From Celerinatantimonas sp046054195 (GTDB lineage Bacteria; Pseudomonadota; Gammaproteobacteria; Enterobacterales; Celerinatantimonadaceae), in contig NZ_JBEQCS010000001.1 of the NCBI RefSeq assembly GCF_046054195.1, forward strand, positions 124,001-188,000: a stretch of 64,000 bases of DNA, read 5' to 3'. Shown here in pieces: positions 52,752 through 62,863 of this stretch. Position numbers and translations under genes: made by a program. Under the pieces are notes generated by a model, which saw only the letters and a program-made list of their open reading frames with translations, was not told the origin of the DNA and searched no databases. Positions within the stretch are counted from its first letter, which is position 1. Every line of letters starts with the position of its first letter.

Positions 52752-53582
52752 ATGCTGATTAATTTTTCCAAGATGCATGGTCTTGGTAACGATTTTATGG
52801 TGGTGGATAACGTCACCCAAAATGCTTTTTTCTCCAATGAAATGATTGCTCGCTTAGCGAACCGTAATTTTGGGGTGGGCTTTGATCAGTTGCTGATCGT
52901 GGAGCCGCCATATGACCCCGAGTTGGATTTTCACTACCGCATTTTTAACGCTGATGGCAGTGAAGTTGAGCAATGTGGTAATGGCGCCCGCTGCTTTGCA
53001 AGGTTTGTCCGCTTAAAAGGGCTAACCAACAAAAAACATATTGCAGTCAGTACGCGTAGCGGCAAAATTATGCTGCACATCGAAAATGATGATCGCGTGA
53101 CCGTGAATATGGGCATTCCGATTTTAGAGCCGGGCAAAGTGCCATTTCGGGCCAATAAAGCGGAGAAAACCTATCTGCTGCGCGAAGCCGACCAAACCTT
53201 CTTTTGTGGCGTGGTGTCGATGGGCAACCCTCATTGTGTGGTTGAAGTGGATGACGTACAAAGCGCTGATGTGCAACATATTGGCCCGCTTTTGGAGAAT
53301 CATGAACGTTTTCCGCAGCGTGCTAATATTGGTTTTATGCAGATTCTGAGTCAGGACCAGATTAAATTGCGTGTATTTGAGCGCGGCGTTGGTGAAACCT
53401 TAGCGTGTGGAACGGGGGCTTGTGCCGCCGCGGTGGTTGGTCAACTGCAAGGGAAATTGGGACGCAAGGTAGAAGTGGAGCTTCCCGGTGGCCGATTGCT
53501 GATCCAGTGGGATGGCGAAGGGCACAGCGTAAAAATGACCGGACCTGCCGAACATGTGTTTGATGGACAGATTAATCTATGA
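52752..53582 (+). CDS. dapF: DapF, diaminopimelate epimerase
   Basis: 276 residues. The two catalytic cysteines lie in EVEQCGNGARC and TLACGTGACAAAVV; also FSKMHGLGNDFMVVD at the start and VSMGNPHCVV. Converts L,L- to meso-diaminopimelate, feeding LysA and peptidoglycan. A strong AAGGAGG precedes the ATG. Overlaps the next gene by 4 bp. Confidence 0.98.
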   Translation: MLINFSKMHGLGNDFMVVDNVTQNAFFSNEMIARLANRNFGVGFDQLLIVEPPYDPELDFHYRIFNADGSEVEQCGNGARCFARFVRLKGLTNKKHIAVSTRSGKIMLHIENDDRVTVNMGIPILEPGKVPFRANKAEKTYLLREADQTFFCGVVSMGNPHCVVEVDDVQSADVQHIGPLLENHERFPQRANIGFMQILSQDQIKLRVFERGVGETLACGTGACAAAVVGQLQGKLGRKVEVELPGGRLLIQWDGEGHSVKMTGPAEHVFDGQINL

Positions 53583-54277
53583 GTCGAGTCAATCTGGATC
53601 AATTACCACTTGATGATGAACTGGTTGCTGAATATTTGCAGCAAAATCCAGATTTTTTCACCCGTTTTGCATACCTAGTAGAGCAGCTTAAAATTCCGCA
53701 TCAGCAACGTGGCAGCGTTTCGTTGGTTGAACTCTCACTGGAGAGAATGCGTGACAAAATCGCCTTATTGGAAACTGAAATTTCTGATCTATTAGCGGTG
53801 GCGAGCCACAATGAGCGGATTTTCCGAGTTTATGTTGATTTGTTGCCGCAGCTGTTGCGTTGTACGGATTTTATCTCGCTGCAAGATAAGCTGTGTCAGG
53901 CGATGGTCGAGCAGTTGGGGCTCAGTCAGCTTTCATTGCGTTTAAATAAAGCGCATTTGAGCCTAACCCAAGAGCTTGAGCCATTTAGCTTAAGCGCCGA
54001 GCAGCTAGAAAATTTCTGGATTACTCGGCTCTCTCACGAAGGGCATTACTTTGGTCGATTGAGCAAAGGCGAGTTAGGTTTACTGTTTGCCCGCCAAGAA
54101 CAGGCGCAATCAGTTGCTATTATGCCGCTTGGTGAGCGCGCTCGGTTTGGTGTGTTAGCCGCTGCCAGCCGGGAAGCCGATCATTATGTTGCGGGTATGG
54201 ACGGGCTGTTACTTGGTCAGCTGTGCGAAGTAATTGCGACGTTACTGCCGACTTTGGTTGGTTGTGATGCTCAGTGA
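53579..54277 (+). CDS. DUF484 family protein (YigA-like)
   Basis: 232 residues. The N-terminus has LDDELVAEYLQQNPDFFTRF and SLVELSLERMRDKIALLETEISDL, then a GAF-like region (FISLQDKLCQAMVEQLGLS, ARFGVLAAASREADHYVAGM, LLGQLCEVIATLLP). Function unknown, but the family is nearly always between dapF and xerC, as here, overlapping both (4 and 11 bp). Confidence 0.92.
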   Translation: MSRVNLDQLPLDDELVAEYLQQNPDFFTRFAYLVEQLKIPHQQRGSVSLVELSLERMRDKIALLETEISDLLAVASHNERIFRVYVDLLPQLLRCTDFISLQDKLCQAMVEQLGLSQLSLRLNKAHLSLTQELEPFSLSAEQLENFWITRLSHEGHYFGRLSKGELGLLFARQEQAQSVAIMPLGERARFGVLAAASREADHYVAGMDGLLLGQLCEVIATLLPTLVGCDAQ

Positions 54278-55175
54278 ATCGATGCAAAAACTGCTGGATA
54301 GATTTTTACGCTATATCGCCAGTGAACGCCGTTATAGCAACGCGACTTTGGATGGCTACCATCGCAGCCTAAACCAACAAGGCGCGATTTTGCAGCAGAT
54401 GAATATCGATGACTGGACCAAGGTTAGTTTAAACGACCTGCGTCAGATGACGATGCGGATGAATCGACAGAGCTTAAGTGCCAGCTCGATAGCCAATAAA
54501 CTTTCGGCATTGCGCAGTTTTTACCAATTTATGCTCGAACAGGGCATTATAGATGTCAATCCCGCTCGCTCTTTAAGTGCACCGAAACAGGCTAGGCCGC
54601 TGCCTAAAAACCTTGATGTTGATGCGCTCGAGCAGTTACTCAATATTGAAGATGATTCACCATTAGGGCTGCGCGATCACGCAATTATGGAGCTGTTTTA
54701 TGCGTCCGGGCTGCGTTTAGCTGAGTTAGTCGGGCTAAATATTGCTGATGTAGATTTAAAATCTCGCCAATTGTTGGTACTAGGTAAAGGCCGTAAACAG
54801 CGCTTGGTGCCTTTTGGTTCAAAAGCACTAGAAGCGCTTGAAAAGTGGCTCAAGGTTCGCGGTCAGATGTGTCACGTGGGTGAAAAAGCGCTTTTTGTTA
54901 GCATGCGCCAGCAGCGTATGACCACGCGCGCTGTGCAGCAACGTTTAAATGTTTGGGCAAAGCGCCAGCATATCGGTAACCACGTTCATCCGCACAAATT
55001 ACGCCACTCATTTGCAACTCATATGCTCGAAGGCAGCGGCGATCTGCGCGTAGTGCAGGAGCTTCTGGGCCATGCCAACCTCTCGACAACCCAGATTTAT
55101 ACGCATTTGGACTTTCAGCATCTGGCGAAAGTTTACGATGCCGCCCACCCTCGAGCCAAGCGGAGTAAATCTTAA
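54267..55175 (+). CDS. xerC: XerC, site-specific tyrosine recombinase
   Basis: 302 residues from the ATG at 54267 (MLSESMQKLLDRFL), overlapping the DUF484 end; the frame's earlier start is rejected. Catalytic residues: Arg in YASGLRLAELVGL, HKLRHSFATHML, LLGHANLSTTQIYTH with the nucleophilic Tyr. With XerD it resolves chromosome dimers at dif. Confidence 0.96.
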   Translation: MLSESMQKLLDRFLRYIASERRYSNATLDGYHRSLNQQGAILQQMNIDDWTKVSLNDLRQMTMRMNRQSLSASSIANKLSALRSFYQFMLEQGIIDVNPARSLSAPKQARPLPKNLDVDALEQLLNIEDDSPLGLRDHAIMELFYASGLRLAELVGLNIADVDLKSRQLLVLGKGRKQRLVPFGSKALEALEKWLKVRGQMCHVGEKALFVSMRQQRMTTRAVQQRLNVWAKRQHIGNHVHPHKLRHSFATHMLEGSGDLRVVQELLGHANLSTTQIYTHLDFQHLAKVYDAAHPRAKRSKS

Positions 55176-55855
55176 TGTTATTTTTTCGCAGTTGGCATAA
55201 GCCGAGCGCGCTGAGTTTTGATTTAGACGACACCCTCTATGATAACCACCCGAATATTCACGGTGCCAATCAGTGGATGGCCGATACGCTGGCTGATGAG
55301 ATTGGTCGGCGCATCGATTGGTCTGGCTATAAAAGCCGGGTGTTATCGATTCAACCCGAATTGATCCATGATGTCACCGAATGTCGGCGGGCATGGCTGG
55401 CGCTAGGGTTAAAAGAGCAGGGGATTAGCGGCTATCAAAATCGAGCGGACGATTTGATGCAAGAGTTTGTGGCGGTGCGCTCTGACTTTACTGTCCCCAA
55501 GCAAAGCCATGCAATTTTAGCCGAGCTGGCCGAGAAAATACCGCTGGTGGCGATGACCAATGGCAACGTTGATATTGAGCGCATTGGGATTCGGGATTAT
55601 TTCAGCCATGTTTATTACGCCGGCGGCCCCTATCGGCAAAAGCCTTGGCCCGACCTGTTTGCGGCTGCAAGCAAGGCACTGGCTCTGCCTGCTCACTCAA
55701 TTGCTCATATTGGCGACGATGCGCTGACGGATGTTTATGGCGCGCTCGTTAATGGCTACCAAGCGATTTGGTTTAATGACCAAGACGCGCCACAGCCACT
55801 ATTGCTTCCTCATCTGATGATCAATCAATTAAGTGAACTGCTCAATCTGCTTTGA
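55175..55855 (+). CDS. yigB: YigB-type HAD-family phosphatase
   Basis: 226 residues. HAD motif I is SFDLDDTLYDN, motif II MTNGNVD, motif III/IV KPWPDLF and IAHIGDDALTDVYGA. In E. coli YigB can dephosphorylate FMN and other small phosphates. It starts in the last base of the xerC stop (taATG), as in the E. coli dapF-yigA-xerC-yigB-uvrD order. Confidence 0.92.
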   Translation: MLFFRSWHKPSALSFDLDDTLYDNHPNIHGANQWMADTLADEIGRRIDWSGYKSRVLSIQPELIHDVTECRRAWLALGLKEQGISGYQNRADDLMQEFVAVRSDFTVPKQSHAILAELAEKIPLVAMTNGNVDIERIGIRDYFSHVYYAGGPYRQKPWPDLFAAASKALALPAHSIAHIGDDALTDVYGALVNGYQAIWFNDQDAPQPLLLPHLMINQLSELLNLL

Positions 55856-55898
55856 GCATTGCGGTTTCATGCTCGCTGCATTGAGCGCGCTAAGTTGA

Positions 55899-55918
55899 TA
55901 TACTGTTTATTCATACAT
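55899..55918 (+). promoter_or_regulatory. uvrD promoter -10 and LexA-like box
   Basis: CTGT-TTATTCAT-ACAT (55903-55918) matches the SOS box CTGT-N8-ACAG with one mismatch, and overlaps a -10-like TATACT at 55899-55904. E. coli uvrD is LexA-controlled, so an SOS link is plausible. Confidence 0.5.
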
Positions 55919-55941
55919 GTTTTAAAGTTCGATAGGCTCCC

Positions 55942-58113
55942 ATGGATATCTCGTTATTACTCGATGGCTTAAATCAAAAACAACGTGAGGCAGTCGCTGC
56001 GCCGGCGCAAAATATGCTGGTATTGGCAGGAGCTGGTAGCGGTAAAACACGGGTTTTAGTGCATCGAATTGCCTATTTGTTACAGGTTGAAGGGGTTTCT
56101 CCCTATGAACTGATGGCGGTGACCTTTACTAACAAAGCTGCCGCTGAGATGCGCCATCGAGTGGCAGATCTCGTTGGAGCTCGCTATCAGGGCATTTGGC
56201 TGGGAACATTCCATGGTTTAGCCCATCGACTGCTGCGCGCCCATTATCGTGATGCAAAATTACCTGAAGATTTTCAGATTTTAGACTCTGATGATCAATA
56301 TCGTTTGGTTAAGCGCATCATTCGGGGCATGAATCTGGATGAAAAACAGTGGCCACCGAAGCAGGCTATGTGGTTTATCAACGGCCAGAAAGATGAAGGG
56401 CTGCGCCCTGAGCATATTGATTGGAGCTCCAACCCCATTGAGCGCCAGCTGGTGGATATCTATCGCACTTATCAAGATGCGTGTGAACGAGCGGGCTTGG
56501 TTGATTTTGCCGAGCTGCTACTGCGCGCATTGGAGCTATTGCGTAATAACAAAGCCATTTTAGAGCATTACCAAAACCGCTTTAGACATATTCTGGTGGA
56601 CGAGTTTCAAGATACCAACGCCATTCAATACGCCTGGCTGAGATTGCTGGCGGGCAACCGTTCTAAAGTGATGATCGTTGGTGATGATGACCAGTCGATC
56701 TATGGGTGGCGCGGCGCAAAAGTAGAGAACATTCAGAACTTTCGTGATGATTTTAGCGATGTCGATGTGATTCGACTGGAGCAAAATTACCGTAGTAGTG
56801 CAACGATTTTGCGTTCAGCAAACGAGTTGATTGCCCATAATCAGGGGCGGCTCGGTAAAAATCTCTGGACCGAAGGCGCCGATGGTGACCCTATTTCGGT
56901 GTATGCTGCATTTAATGAAGTTGATGAAGCGCGCTTTGTCGTCGCTAAAATTCGCCACCACATCAATAATGGGGCAGCTCTTAGTGAGTGCGCTATTTTA
57001 TATCGCAATAACGCCCAGTCGCGGGTGCTTGAAGAAGCATTAATGCAAGAGCAACTGGCTTATCGCATCTATGGTGGCGTGCGATTTTTCGAGCGTCAGG
57101 AAATTAAAGACGCTCTGGCTTATCTGCGACTGATTAACAATCGCCATGACGATGCTTCATTTGAGCGAGTGGTGAATACGCCAACCCGAGGCGTTGGTCA
57201 ACGCACGCTTGAGCTGCTGCGCCAAGTTGCTCGCGAGCGCCGAGTAAGCATGTGGAGTGGCGCCGCCCAAGCGGTGAGTGAAAAATTATTAACGAGCCGC
57301 GCAGCTAACTCACTCAAAGGATTTATTCAGCTTGTCGATAATCTAGCGGCGCAAACCGAGCAGATGGATTTGACTGAGCAGAGTGATTATGTCATTCGCA
57401 ATAGCGGCTTGCTGGCGATGTACCAGAGTGAAAAAGGCGAGAAAGCTGAGGCGCGCGTCGAGAACTTACAAGAGCTCGTTACTGCGACCCGTCAATTTAT
57501 TCCTGATGCAAATAGCGAAGAGCTCTCACCACTGGTAGCATTTTTATCTCACGCAGCGCTTGAAGCGGGTGATAATCAGGCTGAAGCCGATGAAAGTGCG
57601 GTGCAATTAATGACACTGCATAGCGCTAAAGGGCTGGAGTTTCCGATTGTCTTTTTAGTGGGAATGGAAGAGGGAATGTTCCCCTCTCAGCAGTCGGCTG
57701 AAGAAGCGGGACGCCTTGAAGAGGAGCGTCGCCTTGCTTATGTTGGTATGACTCGAGCGATGCGCAAACTCTATCTGTGCCATGCCGAAAGCCGCCGCTT
57801 ATATGGTAAAGAGTCCTTTCATAGTCGTTCTCGATTTATTCGAGAATTACCGCAAGATTGCTTAGAAGAAATTCGCCTTTCCACGCAAGTAAGCCAACCT
57901 ATGGGCGGTGGACGGTTTTCTGATAGCGCCGCGGCCGCTTCATTTGATAGCACTGGGTTATCGCTTGGACAGCGAGTTGTGCATCCGAAATTTGGTGAAG
58001 GGGTGATTTTGCAATATGAAGGCAGTGGTGCCCAAAGCCGAGTCCAGGTACAGTTTGACGATGCTGGAAGCAAATGGCTGGTGGTTGCTTTTGCAAGGCT
58101 CCAGCCACTTTAA
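55942..58113 (+). CDS. uvrD: UvrD, DNA helicase II
   Basis: 723 residues, SF1 helicase. Motifs: LNQKQREAVAAP, Walker A LAGAGSGKTRVLVHRI, GTFHGLAHRLLR, VDEFQDTNAIQY, GDDDQSIYGWRGA, LEQNYRSS, LMTLHSAKGLEFP and VGMTRAM; a C-terminal Tudor-like RNAP-binding domain (GQRVVHPKFGEGVIL). Acts in mismatch and nucleotide-excision repair. Confidence 0.98.
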   Translation: MDISLLLDGLNQKQREAVAAPAQNMLVLAGAGSGKTRVLVHRIAYLLQVEGVSPYELMAVTFTNKAAAEMRHRVADLVGARYQGIWLGTFHGLAHRLLRAHYRDAKLPEDFQILDSDDQYRLVKRIIRGMNLDEKQWPPKQAMWFINGQKDEGLRPEHIDWSSNPIERQLVDIYRTYQDACERAGLVDFAELLLRALELLRNNKAILEHYQNRFRHILVDEFQDTNAIQYAWLRLLAGNRSKVMIVGDDDQSIYGWRGAKVENIQNFRDDFSDVDVIRLEQNYRSSATILRSANELIAHNQGRLGKNLWTEGADGDPISVYAAFNEVDEARFVVAKIRHHINNGAALSECAILYRNNAQSRVLEEALMQEQLAYRIYGGVRFFERQEIKDALAYLRLINNRHDDASFERVVNTPTRGVGQRTLELLRQVARERRVSMWSGAAQAVSEKLLTSRAANSLKGFIQLVDNLAAQTEQMDLTEQSDYVIRNSGLLAMYQSEKGEKAEARVENLQELVTATRQFIPDANSEELSPLVAFLSHAALEAGDNQAEADESAVQLMTLHSAKGLEFPIVFLVGMEEGMFPSQQSAEEAGRLEEERRLAYVGMTRAMRKLYLCHAESRRLYGKESFHSRSRFIRELPQDCLEEIRLSTQVSQPMGGGRFSDSAAAASFDSTGLSLGQRVVHPKFGEGVILQYEGSGAQSRVQVQFDDAGSKWLVVAFARLQPL

Positions 58114-58121
58114 ATCATTTT

Positions 58122-59021
58122 TTAGGGGGCGCTGACCTGTCGGCGCCGCTCTAATGCTGCATCAAGCACAAAGATAACCAGCGCAATCCAGATAAAACCA
58201 AAGGTGATGAGTTTATCCATTGAAAGCGCTTCGCCATAGCCAATGACCGCCAGCAAAAACATTAACGTTGGCCCGATGTATTGGAAAAATCCAACGGTCG
58301 ATAACCGCAGGCGCGTCGCGGCTCCAGCAAAAAAGAGCAATGGAATGGTAGTGATGATGCCTGCGCTGACCAGTAACAGATTAAGTGACAAGGTATTATT
58401 GAATAGGTTTTTGCTCGCCGAGTTATCAAAGCCAATTAAATAAATCAGTGCAATAGGCAATAAAATAGCCGTCTCAATACACAAGCCGCTTAAGGCAGCG
58501 AGTTTCACCTGTTTGCGCAATAACCCATAAAAGCTAAAGGTGAAGGCCAAGACAATGGCTATCCAGGGCAAAGAGCCAAATTTAGCAATCTCAATAATGA
58601 CTCCTAATGCCGCTAACATAACGGCAAGCCATTGCAGGCGACGAAACCGCTCTTGTAAAAAAAGCATCCCCACGACCACGTTTACCAGCGGATTAATGAA
58701 ATAACCAAGGCTAGCATCCAGCAGATGATCATTATTAATGGCCCAGATATAGATGAGCCAGTTCGCACCGATGAGCAGCGCCGTACATAACAAAACCAGT
58801 AACTGACGTGGATTTTTAAGCACCCGATGCACTTGCGACCAGCCTTTGGTTGCAAAAAGCAATATGGCAATAAAGACACAAGACCAGATGATTCGGTGGG
58901 AGAGGATCTCAAAGGCATTAATAGCGCTGAGCTGTTTAAAGTAAATTGGCGCAATGCTCCAAATGATATAAGCGCCCAAAGCATAGAGAACGCCTTGGCG
59001 GGTTTGTGTATATTGCTGCAT
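58122..59021 (-). CDS. rarD: RarD, EamA-family inner-membrane transporter
   Basis: 299 residues, about ten membrane helices. RarD signatures: QGVLYALGAYIIWSIAPIYFKQL, EILSHRIIWSC, ANWLIYIWAINNDHLLDASLGYFINPL in parts, and FFQYIGPTLMFLLAV. Substrate unknown (a chloramphenicol-sensitive/uracil-type link is only reported for relatives). Convergent with uvrD (8-bp gap). Confidence 0.92.
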   Translation of the reverse strand: MQQYTQTRQGVLYALGAYIIWSIAPIYFKQLSAINAFEILSHRIIWSCVFIAILLFATKGWSQVHRVLKNPRQLLVLLCTALLIGANWLIYIWAINNDHLLDASLGYFINPLVNVVVGMLFLQERFRRLQWLAVMLAALGVIIEIAKFGSLPWIAIVLAFTFSFYGLLRKQVKLAALSGLCIETAILLPIALIYLIGFDNSASKNLFNNTLSLNLLLVSAGIITTIPLLFFAGAATRLRLSTVGFFQYIGPTLMFLLAVIGYGEALSMDKLITFGFIWIALVIFVLDAALERRRQVSAP

Positions 59022-59109
59022 AGTGTTGGCGTGTTAGAAATCCATTAGAAAAGCGCCCATAAGCTAGCAGGAAAACACTATGTCAGCAATAACTAAACCG
59101 ACGGGCCCT

Positions 59110-59724
59110 TTAGCAATACACTTGAGAGCTTAATTGGTTCGCTGGTCGTGATTCCCAAAGTGGTTTGAGTTGTGGGTAATGGCTGCCAAGCTCACACAAA
59201 AAGTTATTAAAGGCGACGAAATACTCATCGCCTGCGCTAAGCAGTAATTTGCGCAGATGTTCAAGCAAACCCGCTAACATTCGGCTTACCGGTGGCGTAT
59301 CAAGAATCTGCCAAGCTTGTAGGCAAACCAAACCTGGGATGAGCTCGTTACAATAGCGCTGAACAAATTGCTCAGGCCATGGTTCTCTGACCACCTGAGT
59401 GACTTCCAGATAGCGACACAAAGGATCGCGCAATGACATATACTGCACATGACAGCGATCCCTAGCTGCAAGTGCACTGGGACGGATAAATTCTAGACGG
59501 CAGGGCTGGCCCGCCTGATTGGCAAAGAGCCCTTGATGTTGGCAGGTAATTCGCCGATATTCTGGCAATAAATCATCTTCTGCGTAGCTGTGGCACTCCT
59601 GCTCTAACCAAGTTCTCAAGGCTTGATTATGTGGTAGTCTATCGAGCTGTTCTTCACTATAGGCTAATAACTCCCGAATATATGCGTCAATCTGATTACG
59701 CGCATTGGTCTGACTGATTGTCAT
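59110..59724 (-). CDS. Unknown soluble protein
   Basis: 204 residues from the ATG at 59724, with GGGAGG five bases upstream; the longer frame to 59781 is rejected. Mostly helical, rich in Leu, Glu and Tyr (YIRELLAYSEEQLDRLP, WLEQECHSYAEDDLLPEYRR, LAGLLEHLRKLLLSAGDEYF). No signal peptide or membrane helix, seven cysteines. I do not recognise the family. It lies between rarD and recQ. Confidence 0.7.
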   Translation of the reverse strand: MTISQTNARNQIDAYIRELLAYSEEQLDRLPHNQALRTWLEQECHSYAEDDLLPEYRRITCQHQGLFANQAGQPCRLEFIRPSALAARDRCHVQYMSLRDPLCRYLEVTQVVREPWPEQFVQRYCNELIPGLVCLQAWQILDTPPVSRMLAGLLEHLRKLLLSAGDEYFVAFNNFLCELGSHYPQLKPLWESRPANQLSSQVYC

Positions 59725-59962
59725 AACGACCTCCCGGAATTTTCTTAAAGAGCAGATATTAAGTATAGCCGTTGATTTCACCTTGTTCGATTATTTTCTA
59801 CCCATCGCACAGATTGCGGTTTTAGCTTGGTAAGGTAAACTATAGACACTAAGTTGTGATGCCCTTCGGTCGTGTCATTTACCTGTTCCCATCTGCTTGA
59901 AGGAACTCATCAAACCATGAGTTTCACCAATTGCAGCAACGTCAAGAAGTAAAGAATCAGAC

Positions 59963-61756
59963 ATGAAATCTGCCCAACAAGTGCTGCAAGATGTATTTGG
60001 CTACCATGATTTTCGCCCCGGTCAGGCGAATATTGTTGAGCAGGTTCTTGCCGGACGAGACTCATTGGTATTGATGCCAACCGGTGGTGGCAAGTCGCTC
60101 TGTTATCAGGTGCCAGCCATGTTGCTTGAGGGGCTGACGATTGTGGTTTCACCGCTGATTTCGCTGATGAAAGATCAAGTGGATGCGCTGGCGCGAAACG
60201 GGGTTGATGCGGCGTATTTAAACTCAACGCTGAGTTGGGAGCAAACTCAAGCCTTGTACGGCCAACTGATTCGCCACGAAATCAAGCTGTTGTATGTCTC
60301 TCCTGAGCGATTATTGCATGGTGATTTTTTAAGTAATTTTGAATCATGGCAGGTGCAATTGCTCGCCGTTGATGAGGCGCATTGTATCTCTCAGTGGGGC
60401 CATGATTTTCGCCCTGAATACAGTGCGCTGGGGCAGATTAAAGCGCGTTTTGCGAATCTTCCAATCATCGCCCTTACCGCAACAGCTGATCAAACTACTC
60501 GCGAAGATATTCTGTCTCGATTGCAGCTGCGTGACCCATTTCTATATCAGGCTAGTTTTGACCGACCAAATATTCGTTATACCGTTCAGGAAAAATATCG
60601 CCCATTGCAACAGCTGCAAGATTTTGTCAAAGCTCATCACGATGAGTGTGGTATTATTTACTGCACAAGTCGCAGAAGGGTAGAAGAATTAGCTGCCAAG
60701 TTAACAGGCCAAGGCTATAGTGCTGCAGCTTATCACGCCAGATTAGGTTTGAGCGAGCGACAACGGGTTCAAGAAGCGTTTCAACGCGATGAGCTGACCA
60801 TTGTAGTAGCAACGGTCGCCTTTGGTATGGGGATTGATAAGCCCAATGTGCGTTATGTGATTCACTATGACATTCCGCGCAATATCGAAGCTTATTATCA
60901 AGAAACTGGCCGTGGTGGCCGCGATGGGTTACCGACCGAAGCGGTGATGTTTTATGACCCATCAGATGCGGCGCGAATTCGGCGGATGATTGATGAAACT
61001 AGCGATGAAAACCAGCGCCGCGTTGAGAGTCATAAATTTAATGCGATGGTCGCTTTTGCCGAAGCGCAAACATGTCGGCGCCAGGTGCTACTCAATTATT
61101 TTGGCGAATATCATCCTGAGCCATGTGGTAACTGCGATGTCTGTTTAGATCCGCCGCAACGTTATGATGGCCTTGAAGATGCGCAAAAAGCGCTCTCTTG
61201 TGTGTATCGGTTGAACCAATCCTTCGGCATTGGTTACGTGATTGAAGTGCTGCGCGGCAGCTTAAACCAGCGAATTGTCGAACAGGGCCACCATCAACTT
61301 TCAACCCATGGTATTGGTAAAAATCGCTCGCACGATCACTGGATGAGTGTGTTGCGCCAGCTCATTCACTTAGGGCTGCTGACACAGAATATTACGCGCG
61401 GCTCAGTATTACAGCTTACCCAAGCGGCTCGCGCTGTTTTGCGTGGTGATGTTGCGCTAGAGCTTGCGGTGCCGCGGTTGGATGTGGCTTCAAAACGCCA
61501 TAAACCGGTTACGTTTTATGACAAGCGACTGTTTGCTTTGCTCAGGCGATTACGTAAACAGTTGGCTGATGAAGAGGAAGTCCCGCCATTTGTGGTGTTT
61601 AACGATGCTTCTTTAATAGAGATGGCTCAGCAACTGCCAACTAATGAGCGTGAACTATTAAATATCTCTGGGGTGGGCCATAAAAAGTTGGAGCGATATG
61701 GGCAAGCTTTTCTTGACGCCATAATCCGTTATCAGAATAATCCACTGTCCGCATAA
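59963..61756 (+). CDS. recQ: RecQ, ATP-dependent DNA helicase
   Basis: 597 residues. FRPGQANIV, Walker A MPTGGGKSLCYQVPAM, DEAHCISQWGHDFRPEY, ALTATAD and ETGRGGRDG define the SF2 core; zinc cysteines CRR...CGNCDVC follow; RQC winged helix; C-terminal HRDC (FVVFNDASLIEMAQQLP...ISGVGHKKLERYG, residues ~525-595). Unwinds recombination intermediates in the RecF pathway. Confidence 0.97.
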   Translation: MKSAQQVLQDVFGYHDFRPGQANIVEQVLAGRDSLVLMPTGGGKSLCYQVPAMLLEGLTIVVSPLISLMKDQVDALARNGVDAAYLNSTLSWEQTQALYGQLIRHEIKLLYVSPERLLHGDFLSNFESWQVQLLAVDEAHCISQWGHDFRPEYSALGQIKARFANLPIIALTATADQTTREDILSRLQLRDPFLYQASFDRPNIRYTVQEKYRPLQQLQDFVKAHHDECGIIYCTSRRRVEELAAKLTGQGYSAAAYHARLGLSERQRVQEAFQRDELTIVVATVAFGMGIDKPNVRYVIHYDIPRNIEAYYQETGRGGRDGLPTEAVMFYDPSDAARIRRMIDETSDENQRRVESHKFNAMVAFAEAQTCRRQVLLNYFGEYHPEPCGNCDVCLDPPQRYDGLEDAQKALSCVYRLNQSFGIGYVIEVLRGSLNQRIVEQGHHQLSTHGIGKNRSHDHWMSVLRQLIHLGLLTQNITRGSVLQLTQAARAVLRGDVALELAVPRLDVASKRHKPVTFYDKRLFALLRRLRKQLADEEEVPPFVVFNDASLIEMAQQLPTNERELLNISGVGHKKLERYGQAFLDAIIRYQNNPLSA

Positions 61757-61909
61757 GTGGACGGTGGGAATTTAAGTTAAAAAAATCAAAGATGTCACAA
61801 AAATAGCTTATGATCTAAACGCTGGCATCTACACTATCATTCATTAATTAGAGCAAGGTCGCGCGATTGCGCTGCTGGAGTTGCATATCGAGTAAATTGG
61901 AGAGGATGC

Positions 61910-62863
61910 ATGCTGAGATTCTTTAGAATTCAAGGGGGATTGATCCACGAGATTCATTCAACCGAAGATAATGTCTTGCAGTTGTTACATGAAGCCGACT
62001 GGATTGACATGAATGAACCCAATGACGAGGAGCGTCTCCAGCTGCAGAGTCTGTTAAGTACTGATTTGCCCGAATCCAATGATGTCGAAGAGATTGAAGC
62101 TTCCGCCCGGTGTTTTGTTGATCAAGCCGGTATCCATGTGCACTCACTGTTTTTAAGCCAAAGCGAAGGGCGCCATCGAACCACTACGGTTGCCTGTATT
62201 TTGCAAAAAAATCGGCTGATTACCGTTCGCGAAGGTGAAATTGCTGATTTTAGATTACTGCGGATGCGAGCTCGGCGCGCCCAGATTGCCGTAGACTCAC
62301 CAGCTGAACTGTTAGTGACATTGCTTGAACATAAAGTCGAAAATCACGCCGATACGTTAGAAGATTTGCATCGTCAGCTTGAAGGCGTGAGCCATTTGGT
62401 TTTAGAAGAGCATGAAACAGAGCTTGATACGGTTATTGAAAAGCTGGCTCGTTTAGAAGACAGCAACGGAAAAATCCGGTTATGTTTGATGGATACGCAG
62501 CGTGATATTTCCTTTTTGCTGCGCCACTTACGCACGCAATATGAATATGCTGAAACCCTGCGTGAGATCATGCGAGACGTTGACACATTGATGTCTCACA
62601 CCACCTTTTTATTCGATAAAATCAACTTCTTAATGGACTCAACCCAAGGGTTCATTAATATTGAACAGAACAAAATCATCAAAATTTTCTCGATTGCCTC
62701 AGTGGTCTTTCTGCCACCAACGCTGGTGGCCAGTTTGTATGGGATGAACTTTAAGTTTATGCCCGAGCTGCATTGGAGCTTTGGTTACCCGTGGGCGATT
62801 GGCTTGATGATCCTCTCTGGATTTGCTCCTTATTGGTACTTCAAACATCGCGGTTGGCTTTAA
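61910..62863 (+). CDS. corA: CorA, Mg2+/Co2+ channel
   Basis: 317 residues. A long helical cytoplasmic domain (DIWMNEPNDEE-like start, REIMRDVDTLMSHTTFLFDKINFLMDSTQGFIN in parts) and two C-terminal membrane helices joined by the signature YGMNFKFMPE (GMN motif). Pentameric, main Mg2+ uptake route. GGAGAGGA lies before the ATG. Confidence 0.96.
   Translation: MLRFFRIQGGLIHEIHSTEDNVLQLLHEADWIDMNEPNDEERLQLQSLLSTDLPESNDVEEIEASARCFVDQAGIHVHSLFLSQSEGRHRTTTVACILQKNRLITVREGEIADFRLLRMRARRAQIAVDSPAELLVTLLEHKVENHADTLEDLHRQLEGVSHLVLEEHETELDTVIEKLARLEDSNGKIRLCLMDTQRDISFLLRHLRTQYEYAETLREIMRDVDTLMSHTTFLFDKINFLMDSTQGFINIEQNKIIKIFSIASVVFLPPTLVASLYGMNFKFMPELHWSFGYPWAIGLMILSGFAPYWYFKHRGWL

Noticed and set aside
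59917..59952. 11-codon leader peptide before recQ
   Set aside because: It has a weak upstream site and no attenuator hairpin follows it, so it is most likely chance.
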